From [Clostridium] asparagiforme DSM 15981 (GTDB lineage Bacteria > Bacillota > Clostridia > Lachnospirales > Lachnospiraceae): 64,000 nt of DNA. Position 1 is the first letter of the stretch. The number at the start of each line of letters is the position of its first letter. The stretch spans positions 5,766,001-5,830,000 of the forward strand of contig CP102272.1 of assembly GCA_025149125.1 (NCBI GenBank), read 5' to 3'. This document shows positions 26,116-35,985 of this stretch, in pieces. The notes beneath the pieces are model-generated. The model made no database searches. It worked only from the letters and a program-made list of their open reading frames with translations, and was not told where the DNA came from. The position numbers were made by a program, and so were the translations under genes.

Positions 26116-27308
26116 CACAGCATATGGGAATACATGGTGTAAATGGGCATCATGACGGCGATCACAATACTTCCGACCACCAGGGCCATCACGATCATCA
26201 CACAGGGCTCCAGAAGCGCAACCATCTGTTCCAGGGCCCTTTCGGATTCCGACTCGTAAAAGATCCCCGCATCCGCCAATATACTCTCCAGCGCGCCCGA
26301 TTCCTCGCCGGCCGCCACCAGTGAGATAAATACCGGAAGAAAGATACGCCGCCGTTCCAGCGACTGGGAGAGCATTTCTCCCTTGCGCAGGTCCATTCCC
26401 ACCTGCCCCAGACACATCCGTATGTAGGAATTTCCCATCACGGCCGCTGCAGCGTCCAGGCTTTCCAAAATGCTGATACCGCTGGCATACAGCAGTGAAA
26501 AGGACGAGGCGAACTGGGCCGTGTACACGGTTTTCAGCAGCCTCCCCACCACCGGAAGCCCCAAAAGCAGCCGGTCCTTTTCCAGACGGACCGCGGGAAT
26601 CGTCAAAATCCAGGCTCCCAGCCCCAAAAGTCCCAGAACAGCCAGCAGCAGATGCAGCCCGTGGATTTTCAGAAACGCGCTCGTCCCCAGCAGGAAACGA
26701 GTGAACGCCGGAAGCTCCGTTCCGGACAAAAGCGACGCAAACCTGGGCAGCACGGCGGTCAGCATAAATGCCGTAGCCGCCAGCGTGACCACCAGCAAAA
26801 TGGCGGGGTAGGTCATTGCGCTCCTGATCTTCTTGCGCAGCTTTGCCTCCCGGCTGTAATGATCCGCCATTTTCGCCATCACCCGGTCCAATGAACCGTT
26901 CAGCTCTCCCATAGCGGCCATATGGACCAACAGTCCGGGAAATATCCCGTTCATCTCCGCCATGGCCTCGGACAGCGTCCGCCCCTTCTGCACCGTCTCG
27001 TTAAGCCGGGCCAGAATCCGCCCAAGGGAGCGGTCACGGGTGGAACTGCCGCAGACGGAAAGCGCTCTGGAAACAGGCACGCCCGCACCCAGCATGGTGG
27101 ACATCTGACGGCAGAAAGGCGGGATGGCGTCGGACTTCACTCTGCTGGAAGTCCGACGGCCGTTCTCCGCCTCTGTTCTGCGATATTCGTAACAATAAAT
27201 TCCCCTTCGGTGAAGCATCTCAAGCAGCGACTGCTCGTCCGCAGCCTCCAGCGTTCCTGCGCAGCAGGTGCCGTCCATCCGGAGCGCTTTATAGCGGTAA
27301 CGTGCCAT
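26115..27308 (-). CDS. pilC: Type IV pilus platform protein
   Basis: A 397-residue GspF/PilC-family polytopic protein with two homologous halves, each with a cytoplasmic helical bundle followed by membrane segments (about 165-190, 215-240 and 370-395). Motifs include FCRQMSTMLGAGVPVSRAL and FASSFSLLYASGISILESL, the duplicated T2SSF start. The start at 27308 (MARYRYKAL) has AAGGGG upstream. The gene leads the minus-strand pilus gene series, rather than following pilB as is common. A terminator-like hairpin ends only 35 bases before its start. Confidence 0.93.
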   Translation of the reverse strand: MARYRYKALRMDGTCCAGTLEAADEQSLLEMLHRRGIYCYEYRRTEAENGRRTSSRVKSDAIPPFCRQMSTMLGAGVPVSRALSVCGSSTRDRSLGRILARLNETVQKGRTLSEAMAEMNGIFPGLLVHMAAMGELNGSLDRVMAKMADHYSREAKLRKKIRSAMTYPAILLVVTLAATAFMLTAVLPRFASLLSGTELPAFTRFLLGTSAFLKIHGLHLLLAVLGLLGLGAWILTIPAVRLEKDRLLLGLPVVGRLLKTVYTAQFASSFSLLYASGISILESLDAAAAVMGNSYIRMCLGQVGMDLRKGEMLSQSLERRRIFLPVFISLVAAGEESGALESILADAGIFYESESERALEQMVALLEPCVMIVMALVVGSIVIAVMMPIYTMYSHML

Positions 27309-27343
27309 TTCATCCCCTTCTCTTTCGTTTCCCACAGACGTAC

Positions 27344-27385
27344 AAAAAACGGCCTTATCCGATGGATTCCGATCAGATAAAGCCG
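27344..27385 (-). terminator. Terminator/attenuator between the DUF4250 gene and pilC
   Basis: Minus strand: 10-bp stem (27376-27385 with 27350-27359, one G-U pair), 16-base loop and six T (27344-27349). The T-run ends 35 bases before the pilC ATG, which leaves little room for a separate pilC promoter. A second small stem AGCC/GGCT (around 27381-27392) overlaps its 5' arm and could compete with it. Confidence 0.75.
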
Positions 27386-27423
27386 CCCGGCTGCGATAAT
27401 CTCATGGCCTGATACAAGGCGTT

Positions 27424-27603
27424 TCAACGGAATTGATTCTGCGCCGGCTCATATTTATAACCGATACCGGATAGTGTGGAGACGATCTCCGCCTTCTGTA
27501 CACCGGCAGAACGGCAAAACTCATCAAGCGTGCCATAGTGATCCCTCAGCTGCGTATTTATATAGCTCAATAAAATAACCGGATCTTTCGGTATACTGCC
27601 CAT
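27424..27603 (-). CDS. DUF4250-family small protein
   Basis: A 59-residue protein starting MGSIPKDPVILLSYINTQLR and ending IGYKYEPAQNQFR. It matches the pattern I know for DUF4250 (PKDP.xLLSxxNTKLRDxY, IGYxYxxxxNQF), a small protein common in Lachnospiraceae and of unknown function. A GGAGGAAG site lies somewhat far (about 12 bases) before the ATG. It has its own good promoter upstream. It could be transcribed with pilC through the attenuator-like hairpin. Confidence 0.85.
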   Translation of the reverse strand: MGSIPKDPVILLSYINTQLRDHYGTLDEFCRSAGVQKAEIVSTLSGIGYKYEPAQNQFR

Positions 27604-27672
27604 GGTTTGTTTTCTTCCTCCGTCTCTGCAGAATCATCTGACCCGGACCCAGTTGGAATCCGGTTCACAATA

Positions 27673-27701
27673 TTATTATCGCTTATGTTTTTCATTGTCA
27701 A
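27673..27701 (-). promoter_or_regulatory. Promoter of the DUF4250 (and possibly pilus) transcript
   Basis: Minus strand perfect -35 TTGACA (27696-27701), 17-base spacer, -10 TAATAA (27673-27678), with about 65 bases of leader before the DUF4250 ATG. It is the only strong promoter seen before pilC. Confidence 0.75.
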
Positions 27702-27754
27702 GACTTCATTCCCAATTTCGCTCATTTTTTGCAAATTCCAGTGGTTTTTCCACT

Positions 27755-27789
27755 AAAAAAGGCGCAGGATAGGCCCCCCACGCCTTTTT
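27755..27789 (-). terminator. Intrinsic terminator of clpB
   Basis: Minus strand stem AAAAAGGCG / CGCCTTTTT (27781-27789 with 27756-27764) ending in six T, 25 bases after the clpB stop. A second short hairpin (AGTGG/CCACT) follows. Confidence 0.85.
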
Positions 27790-27814
27790 CACACGGATTC
27801 CAAAAATTTAAAAA

Positions 27815-30406
<2,592 letters not shown>

Positions 30407-30459
30407 CACTCATTCCTCCTCTATTCGGAATTGTGCTCTTGTATCTGTGTTCTAGTCGT

Positions 30460-30488
30460 ACTATAACACGCTTTATTAGCACTGTCAA
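30460..30488 (-). promoter_or_regulatory. clpB promoter
   Basis: Minus strand -35 TTGACA (30483-30488), exact 17-base spacer, -10 TATAGT (30460-30465), with the -35 inside the CIRCE operator. This is the usual sigma-A heat-shock arrangement. Confidence 0.9.
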
Positions 30489-30502
30489 GAGGTGAGTGCT
30501 AA
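30476..30502. promoter_or_regulatory. CIRCE operator for HrcA
   Basis: TTAGCACTG (30476-30484), 9-base spacer, GAGTGCTAA (30494-30502). It matches the CIRCE consensus TTAGCACTC-N9-GAGTGCTAA with one mismatch. It overlaps the clpB -35 so HrcA binding would block the promoter. CIRCE on clpB, rather than only on groE/dnaK, is seen in part of the Firmicutes. Confidence 0.93.
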
Positions 30503-30574
30503 TTTTTTTATCTATTTTTTGTTCTTATATATTTTAGTGTTGCAATTAAATTTTCTAATGTATAAAATGGGAAG

Positions 30575-30620
30575 AGTCCGTTCACTCCTGCCCCTCGGGG
30601 TGGTAAAATAGGGGCGGACT
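30575..30620 (+). promoter_or_regulatory. Structured leader before azlC
   Basis: AGTCCG (30575-30580) can pair with CGGACT (30615-30620), followed by TTTT. Inside, GCCCC (30590-30594) can pair either with GGGG (30597-30600) or with GGGGC (30611-30615), giving two exclusive folds. A possible promoter (TTGCAA near 30540, TATAAA near 30561) lies just before. It resembles an attenuator but matches no riboswitch I recognise. Confidence 0.35.
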
Positions 30621-30647
30621 TTTGAAAAACAGGGAGAATAAAAGATT

Positions 30648-31379
30648 ATGAAGAACAATCGAGACTGGTATCTGCAGGGCGCCCATGACGGCATCCCCAT
30701 TGCCATGGGATATCTTGCGGTTTCCTTTACATTGGGCATCGCGGCAAGAAATGTGGGGCTGGGGGCCTTCCCCGCATCGCTTATGTCCATCACCAACCTG
30801 ACCTCCGCCGGGCAGTTCGCGGCCCTGGGGCTGATCACGGTCGGCACCTCCTACGTGGAGATGGCGTGCACGCAGCTGATCATCAACCTGCGGTATTTCC
30901 TGATGTCCTGCGCCCTTTCCCAGAAATTAGATCCGAACATGCATTTTTTCCACCGCCTGCTGGTGGCCTATGGGGTCACGGATGAGATCTTCGGCATCTC
31001 CATCGGAGCGGACAGAATGTTAAACCCCTTTTATGCCTACGGCGCAATCAGCGTAGCCGCTCCCAGCTGGACCTTGGGCACGTTCCTTGGCGTGGTTTCC
31101 GGAAACGTCCTTCCTGCCAGGGTATTAAACGCGCTGAATGTGGCGCTCTACGGCATGTTTATCGCCGTGATTGTGCCTCCGGCCAGGAAGCAGAAGGTGT
31201 TGGCCGGACTGGTCGCAGTGTCCATGGCGGCCAGCCTGCTGTTCACCCTTCTGCCGGTGGTCAGCCAAATCTCCACGGGAATGCGCATCATTATCCTGAC
31301 CGTGCTGGTAGCCGGAGCCGGGGCTGTCCTGTTCCCGGTGGAGGAAGCGGAAGAAAAGGAGGAACTCCATGAAGCATAA
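30648..31379 (+). CDS. azlC: Branched-chain amino acid exporter subunit AzlC
   Basis: A 243-residue polytopic membrane protein of the AzlC family, the large subunit of a branched-chain amino acid (and analogue) exporter. The N-terminal motif AHDGIPIAMGYLAVSFTLGI and TSAGQFAALGLI are typical, and there are six or seven hydrophobic segments. It overlaps azlD by 11 bases. It is divergent from clpB across a short structured leader. Confidence 0.93.
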   Translation: MKNNRDWYLQGAHDGIPIAMGYLAVSFTLGIAARNVGLGAFPASLMSITNLTSAGQFAALGLITVGTSYVEMACTQLIINLRYFLMSCALSQKLDPNMHFFHRLLVAYGVTDEIFGISIGADRMLNPFYAYGAISVAAPSWTLGTFLGVVSGNVLPARVLNALNVALYGMFIAVIVPPARKQKVLAGLVAVSMAASLLFTLLPVVSQISTGMRIIILTVLVAGAGAVLFPVEEAEEKEELHEA

Positions 31380-31674
31380 CGTATATCTCTACATTTTTGT
31401 CATGGCTGCCGTCACTTACCTGATCCGGGTGCTGCCGCTGACTCTGATCCGAAAGCCCATCCGGAACCGGACCATCCGTTCCTTCCTCTATTATGTACCC
31501 TACGTGACGCTGGCGGTCATGACCTTCCCGTCCATTCTCACCGCCACCTCCAGCCCGGTCTCGGCCATGGCCGGTTTCCTGGCCGCCCTGGTACTTGCCT
31601 ACCGCGGCGCCGGGCTGTTCGGGGTTGCCTGCGGCGCCTGCGGGCTGGTGTTTCTTCTGGAGCTGTTTCTCTGA
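31369..31674 (+). CDS. azlD: Branched-chain amino acid exporter subunit AzlD
   Basis: A 101-residue membrane protein with three or four hydrophobic segments and the family start MAAVTYLIRVLPLTLI, the small partner of AzlC. The ATG sits inside the last codons of azlC, so the two are translated together. No clear terminator follows immediately; a hairpin AATTCG/CGAATT (about 31689-31709) has no T-run. Confidence 0.92.
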   Translation: MKHNVYLYIFVMAAVTYLIRVLPLTLIRKPIRNRTIRSFLYYVPYVTLAVMTFPSILTATSSPVSAMAGFLAALVLAYRGAGLFGVACGACGLVFLLELFL

Positions 31675-31740
31675 CAGCCTGTTCTCTGAATTCGAGCGCG
31701 CACGAATTGGGAACTCAGGAGCGGATGCCAAAAAGCCGCA

Positions 31741-32022
31741 TCACGGATAAACCGTCAGCTGCCCATTCTGCATCTGATAGCGCAGGATGCGCTGGCCCTG
31801 CCGGGCGGCGTCCGGCAGCGCGGAAACGGACTCATGGGCTTTGTCCGGTGCGGCGGCAGTGATCTGCTGCTCATAGTAAAATGAAGTGACGGCTCCGATG
31901 CCGAGAAGCACAAGAACGGCCCAGAACAGCGCATTCTCCGTCATACGCCCCAGCAGCCGCCCTCTGCGCGGCTTTGGCGCCAAAATGTCGGTGGGTATCA
32001 TCATAAGGGTATCTCCGTCCAT
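31741..32022 (-). CDS. Small single-span membrane protein, unknown
   Basis: 93 residues: a basic cytoplasmic start (PKPRRGRLLGRM), one hydrophobic helix (about 32-50) and a short outer tail ending ILRYQMQNGQLTVYP. AAGGA lies five bases before the ATG. It is convergent with azlD. No family is recognised. Confidence 0.6.
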   Translation of the reverse strand: MDGDTLMMIPTDILAPKPRRGRLLGRMTENALFWAVLVLLGIGAVTSFYYEQQITAAAPDKAHESVSALPDAARQGQRILRYQMQNGQLTVYP

Positions 32023-32113
32023 ATCGATCCTTTTTACAGCCTATGGGGTTTTTTGTCCAATTATGCCGGGACCAGGCTGGGAATGCGCACAAATGCAAGG
32101 AAATCGGAGGATG

Positions 32114-32152
32114 CAATAGGCCCGTCGTTGAACTGACGGGCCATTGTTTTTT
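32114..32152 (+). terminator. Strong plus-strand terminator without an obvious gene
   Basis: CAAT-A-GGCCCGTC (114-126) pairs with GACGGGCC-ATTG (135-146), 8-base loop, then six T (32147-32152). The T-run is on the plus strand, but the genes on both sides are on the minus strand; the nearest plus gene, azlD, ends 440 bases earlier. Confidence 0.8.
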
Positions 32153-32178
32153 CCATATTCTGTATTTTCTCTTCTAAT

Positions 32179-33036
32179 TTACTGTAAACCGGTAGCGGTG
32201 ATGGTCCGTCCGGTCAGGGTTCCTTCATAGCTGACCGTGGCGGTATCACCCTCCTTCAGGCTGTCAAACATGCCGTCCCCGCCCACAAATGTAAAGATGC
32301 TCTTATCCGCATCGGAGGTCTCCAGAACAACGGTGTTGCTGTTCACCTGAAGCACCTTTCCGGTCAGCATGTAGATATCCGCATCCGCAGAATCACTGGC
32401 GTCCTCGGTCACGATTCTGGTGGCCATTGCCGGCTCTTCCTCGTCCTCGGGATCTCCGTAATAGGTAATCTCCGCTTCCACGCCTGCCTTGATGCCGCCC
32501 TTTGTCACCTGCTGGGCGATGGAGGTGTCAAAGGTATAAGTACCGTCCTCGGTTTTCACCGTCATGGTTTTGCCGTCCACCTTCTCGATGGTGCCGTTGG
32601 TCACCGGATCCTCCTCCTCGGCAGCCGCTTCCTCGGCCTCCTCGGCAGCGGAGGTTACGATATCGATAAATACCGCCTTGTTCTCACCGTCGGACAGCTC
32701 GCCGTAGAAGGTAACCTCAACCTCGTCGCCCACTCCCAGCTTGCGGTCATCCGAGAATTCCGCATCCGCGTATGTAAACTTCGCCTGTTTTCCCTCGTCG
32801 TCCTCAACCGTCACGATCTGATCCGTAAGTTCCTTCACATATCCGTAAAAATACTCCTCATCCTGATCGGACTCGGCAGCTGCGGTGGTCTCCGCCGCCG
32901 TGGTCGTCTCCGCTGCAGTCGTCGCCTCCGCTGCAGTCGTCTGGGCGGCAGTGGTCTCCTCCGCCTTCTTGGAAGAGCAGGCGGTCATTCCCAGCGCCAG
33001 TGCCAGCACTGCGATGGCTAAATAATGTTTTTTCAT
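32179..33036 (-). CDS. Lipoprotein with three repeated beta domains
   Basis: A 285-residue secreted lipoprotein. The lipobox LGMTAC gives C20 as anchor. A Thr/Ala/Glu linker of TTAAE repeats (about 27-53) is followed by three similar small beta domains (about 60-125, 140-205, 220-285), each with a G-x-V/I-x-x-[VI]-x-x-x-T/V-[IV]-x-[VT] start and a D/K-x-G-D/x-x-[AE]-x-[VI]-x-Y/F-x-G end, such as VGDEVEVTFYGEL and EGDTATVSYEGTL. The strands suggest OB-like or SH3-like folds. GGAGA precedes the ATG. The function is unknown. Confidence 0.8.
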   Translation of the reverse strand: MKKHYLAIAVLALALGMTACSSKKAEETTAAQTTAAEATTAAETTTAAETTAAAESDQDEEYFYGYVKELTDQIVTVEDDEGKQAKFTYADAEFSDDRKLGVGDEVEVTFYGELSDGENKAVFIDIVTSAAEEAEEAAAEEEDPVTNGTIEKVDGKTMTVKTEDGTYTFDTSIAQQVTKGGIKAGVEAEITYYGDPEDEEEPAMATRIVTEDASDSADADIYMLTGKVLQVNSNTVVLETSDADKSIFTFVGGDGMFDSLKEGDTATVSYEGTLTGRTITATGLQ

Positions 33037-33203
33037 AATTCAGTATCTCCTCTTCGTTATTTTGCTTCTCACAAAATACTCCTCAGTTATCCACGCCGGA
33101 ATAGCCCCCGGCGCGAATACATGATACATATTACTACGAAACCACGGCGATTGCTATGTCTTTTTCTTTAATTTTTTTTAAATTCCTTCTAAACTGGTTC
33201 GCA

Positions 33204-34034
33204 CTACAATGAACCCATACGCCCGATTGCCCTTGTCACCAGCTCCCGGAATCTGGGCGCCACACGGTCGGCGGTTTCCTGGACCTCCTTGTGGCTGAGG
33301 GGCTGATCCGTCATGCCGCAGGCCAGGTTGGAAATGCAGGAAATACCGCAGATCTTCATCCCCATGTGGTTTGCCGCCACCGCCTCGCAGGCCGTGCTCA
33401 TACCGCAGGCGTCGCCTCCCAGGATCCGGCACATCCGCACCTCCTGGGGACTCTCATAAGCCGGGCCGGTGAACTGGACATAGACGCCCTCCCGTAACGG
33501 GATATCAAGTTCCTCCGCACATTCCCGAATCAGGCTGCGAAGGTCTTCATCGTAAATATGGCTCATATCCGGGAACCGCGGTCCAAGCTCGTCCGGATTG
33601 GGACCGATTAACGGCGACGGCACCAGGCTTGAAATCTGGTCCCGGATCAGCATTAAATCTCCCGCCGCAAAGTCAAAGTTGACTCCGCCGGACGCATTGG
33701 TCAAAAACAGGATCTTTGCCCCCATGAGCTTCATCAGGCGGATGGGAAGCACCACGTCTGTCATCGCATACCCTTCATAGTAGTGGACCCGCCCCTGCAT
33801 CAGCACCACCGGGACCCCCTCGATGTGGCTGAATACAAAACGGCCCTTGTGCCCGGGCACAGTGGAGACGGGAAATCCTTCAATCTCGTGGTAGTCGATG
33901 GCTGCCTCCACCTGAATGTGGTCCGCATAGTCCCCAAGCCCGGACCCAAGCACCAGCGCCACGTCCGGTGCGAACGGAATTCTGTCCTTCACGCTGTCAT
34001 AGCAGCGCAGCAGTTTATCATAAACCGGATTCAT
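33204..34034 (-). CDS. punA: Purine nucleoside phosphorylase
   Basis: A 276-residue trimeric-type PNP splitting inosine or guanosine with phosphate. Motifs: LVLGSGLGDYAD (phosphate site), HKGRFVFSHIEGVPVVLMQGRVHYYEGY, LTNASGGVN, EVRMCRILGGDACGMSTACEAVAANHMGM and ISNLACGM. The start at 34034 (MNPVYDKLL) has AAAGGAG eight bases upstream; the longer frame to 34064 is unlikely. A single gene between surface-protein genes; about 165 bases without any gene follow its stop, with a CGCCGG/CCGGCG hairpin near 33095. Confidence 0.93.
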   Translation of the reverse strand: MNPVYDKLLRCYDSVKDRIPFAPDVALVLGSGLGDYADHIQVEAAIDYHEIEGFPVSTVPGHKGRFVFSHIEGVPVVLMQGRVHYYEGYAMTDVVLPIRLMKLMGAKILFLTNASGGVNFDFAAGDLMLIRDQISSLVPSPLIGPNPDELGPRFPDMSHIYDEDLRSLIRECAEELDIPLREGVYVQFTGPAYESPQEVRMCRILGGDACGMSTACEAVAANHMGMKICGISCISNLACGMTDQPLSHKEVQETADRVAPRFRELVTRAIGRMGSL

Positions 34035-34126
34035 ATCGCTTGCTCCTTTCTTTTGGGCGCTCACCGCCCGTCACCGCCATTTTACCACATGTCCCCCCGG
34101 CGGCTCAAGCCCCGGCGCATTCGTTT

Positions 34127-35110
34127 TTATTTCCTCTTTTTTCTTCTCTCCTCCCTCCGCCAGGCTGCAAGTAGCACAATCGTACCCAGTAAAATTGCAA
34201 ACAGCCCTACTGCAATGGTGACCACCACTCCGCTGCGTATCAGGTACCAGAACTTTCCACTTTCGTATTCCGGAACAGTCTGTTCTGCCTCTGCCGTGGT
34301 CTCGCGGATCACGGTTACCGACGGCTCCCGGACCGGAATGTTCAACTCATAGACGGTTTTCAGGCAATAGCGCTCCGGAATCGTCCTCACGATCTGTCCC
34401 GCATAGACCACCCGGTAATCCGCCACCCGTTTTTTCCCAGACGCGACAGCATCCCGGCAGACCTCGCCGCCTGCGTCCGCATAAGGTTCGCCGTCCCAAA
34501 CCATGTTCTCCACCACATAATCGCTGCTCTTAAGGCCCAGGACCCGCAGCAGTTCCTCCCGGTACGCTTCGGACAGCGGAAATTCCTGGCCCGCGGGGAT
34601 CATAATTTCTCCCAGCTCGTATTGCTCGGCCCCATAGGAATGAAAGGTGACCGGCACGGAAAATTCATCGGACCAACTCTCACCCAGCACTGTTTTTTCC
34701 GTCATTTCCAGCACTCCCCGGGCGTTCTCCCCGTCCTGGTCCTCCTCCACTGTAATCTGCCAGGGAATCACCTGCGCCCCTTCCACCGCCCGGTAAACTA
34801 CCTCCTTCTTTGCGTCGTGACCAGCCGTTTCTCCCGGAATGCACTCCACGTTCCAGTCCGCCAGCCGGTATCGTTCCCCGGACTCATCCGTGTAGTATTC
34901 CGGCGGCCGCACAAAGCGCTCCCGCTCGGCGGCATCCATAAAGGTAGCCTGGCGGATCGTCTTTCTCATATTTTCGCCCTGGTTTATCACAAGCCCTTTC
35001 TCCCGGCTCCCGGCTGTTCCGGCAAAAACCGTGCCGGCCGCCAGGAAGCACCCAAGGAGTGCTGTCAATAACATCCGGGAACAAGTCCGGACCGCAGGCC
35101 GTCCTCTCAT
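34127..35110 (-). CDS. Sortase-linked membrane-anchored extracytoplasmic protein
   Basis: A 327-residue protein: signal peptide (MRGRPAVRTCSRMLLTALLG, about 1-30), extracytoplasmic region (about 31-290) and C-terminal membrane helix (SGVVVTIAVGLFAILLGTIV) with a basic tail. The ATG at 35110 overlaps the stop of the sortase frame (ATGA) and has AAGGGGG upstream. The central part is a paralogue of the module just before the sortase in the 4067-codon frame: compare ERYRLADW with RRYRLKSY, LLRVLGLKSSDYVVENMVWDG with LLEDLGLPAGCCQITEIRWDG, and YRVVYAGQ with CEAVYGGR. The family is unknown to me; position implies a role with the sortase and adhesin. Confidence 0.82.
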   Translation of the reverse strand: MRGRPAVRTCSRMLLTALLGCFLAAGTVFAGTAGSREKGLVINQGENMRKTIRQATFMDAAERERFVRPPEYYTDESGERYRLADWNVECIPGETAGHDAKKEVVYRAVEGAQVIPWQITVEEDQDGENARGVLEMTEKTVLGESWSDEFSVPVTFHSYGAEQYELGEIMIPAGQEFPLSEAYREELLRVLGLKSSDYVVENMVWDGEPYADAGGEVCRDAVASGKKRVADYRVVYAGQIVRTIPERYCLKTVYELNIPVREPSVTVIRETTAEAEQTVPEYESGKFWYLIRSGVVVTIAVGLFAILLGTIVLLAAWRREERRKKRK

Positions 35111-35985
35111 AGCCGCGCCCCCTTCCTGTTCGCAGCGGCCCGCACCACCAGCCTGCGCCCGCCGCTTTGGCAGGTGAGCAGCGTCAAATACTGAGAGGGC
35201 GCAGGGGCGGTCCCGGCGGCGGTCGGCACGGTGGCAGCTCCGGCGGCGGTCGGCACGGTGGCAGCTCCGGCGGCGGTCGGCGCAGGGGCGGTCCCGACGG
35301 AATCCGGCATCCGCCCCATCTCCTGCCCGCGTTCCTGCAACGCATGTTCCTCCATTCCGGCAACCGAACACGACTCCACCGCGTAAGTATTCCACGCGCC
35401 GCCATCATAAACGTAAATGTTCGAATGCCGGACCCGGAAGTCCTCATCCAAATAGTTCTTCAGGCCCGCAAACATCGTACCGTCCTTCATATTATGGCCG
35501 TAAACAAAGGTTTCCGGCCCGGATAAAGGCTTCTCCCGACAGTCCGCAAAGAGACTGCCGCACCAGCCCTCACCTCCGTCAAATCTGTGGCTGAGATAAA
35601 ACTGATTGTCACAATGCCGCGCCACAGGGTAATTGATGCGCGTGCCCGGTATGTAGATCCAGAAGCAGTATTCGGGGTTTATTTTACGCAACGCTTCTTC
35701 CTGAATATCCGGCAGGGCAATGACGTCTTTGGACGGATCGGCGGGCGGGGTGGGACGGTGCGCTGCGGACCGGAATTTCGAAAGCACAACTGCCCCAACC
35801 TGCTCCCCGTCCGAGACGGCGTTGGCCAGTTTTCGGACCGCCTCATAAGACTCCTGGTTCTCACGGTACCCGCGGTCCGCCCGGATAGCCGCGGCGCATA
35901 AGACGATCAGGCCGACAGAAAACAGAACCACCAATACCCCCGGAATGAACCGTGCCGCACTGCGCCTCACCTCTTTATGATTCAC
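35107..35985 (-). CDS. srtB: Class B sortase, possible independent start inside the giant frame
   Basis: Codons 3776 onward can be made alone: GTG at 35985 has AGGAGG (35993-35998) seven bases upstream. The 292-residue product has an N-terminal membrane helix (about 14-34) and a sortase fold with catalytic H164 (VYGHNMKDGTMF), C272 (LTLLTCQ) and R278 (GGRRLVV). INYPVARHCDNQFYLSHRFDG is a typical class B segment (about 117-137). The loop just before the active-site Cys is enlarged by a 9-residue Pro/Thr/Ala repeat. It would attach proteins with LVKTGD-like signals, such as the upstream adhesin, to the wall or into polymers. Confidence 0.75.
   Translation of the reverse strand: MNHKEVRRSAARFIPGVLVVLFSVGLIVLCAAAIRADRGYRENQESYEAVRKLANAVSDGEQVGAVVLSKFRSAAHRPTPPADPSKDVIALPDIQEEALRKINPEYCFWIYIPGTRINYPVARHCDNQFYLSHRFDGGEGWCGSLFADCREKPLSGPETFVYGHNMKDGTMFAGLKNYLDEDFRVRHSNIYVYDGGAWNTYAVESCSVAGMEEHALQERGQEMGRMPDSVGTAPAPTAAGAATVPTAAGAATVPTAAGTAPAPSQYLTLLTCQSGGRRLVVRAAANRKGARL

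Noticed and set aside
26116..26415. N-terminal extension of the PilM-PilN frame to 601 codons
   Set aside because: It overlaps the well-conserved end of pilC in another frame. The real start is at 26115 or 26100.
35111..35395. N-terminal extension of the 327-residue protein to 422 codons
   Set aside because: It lies on the sortase repeat region in another frame (Arg/Ala-rich). The signal peptide begins at 35110.
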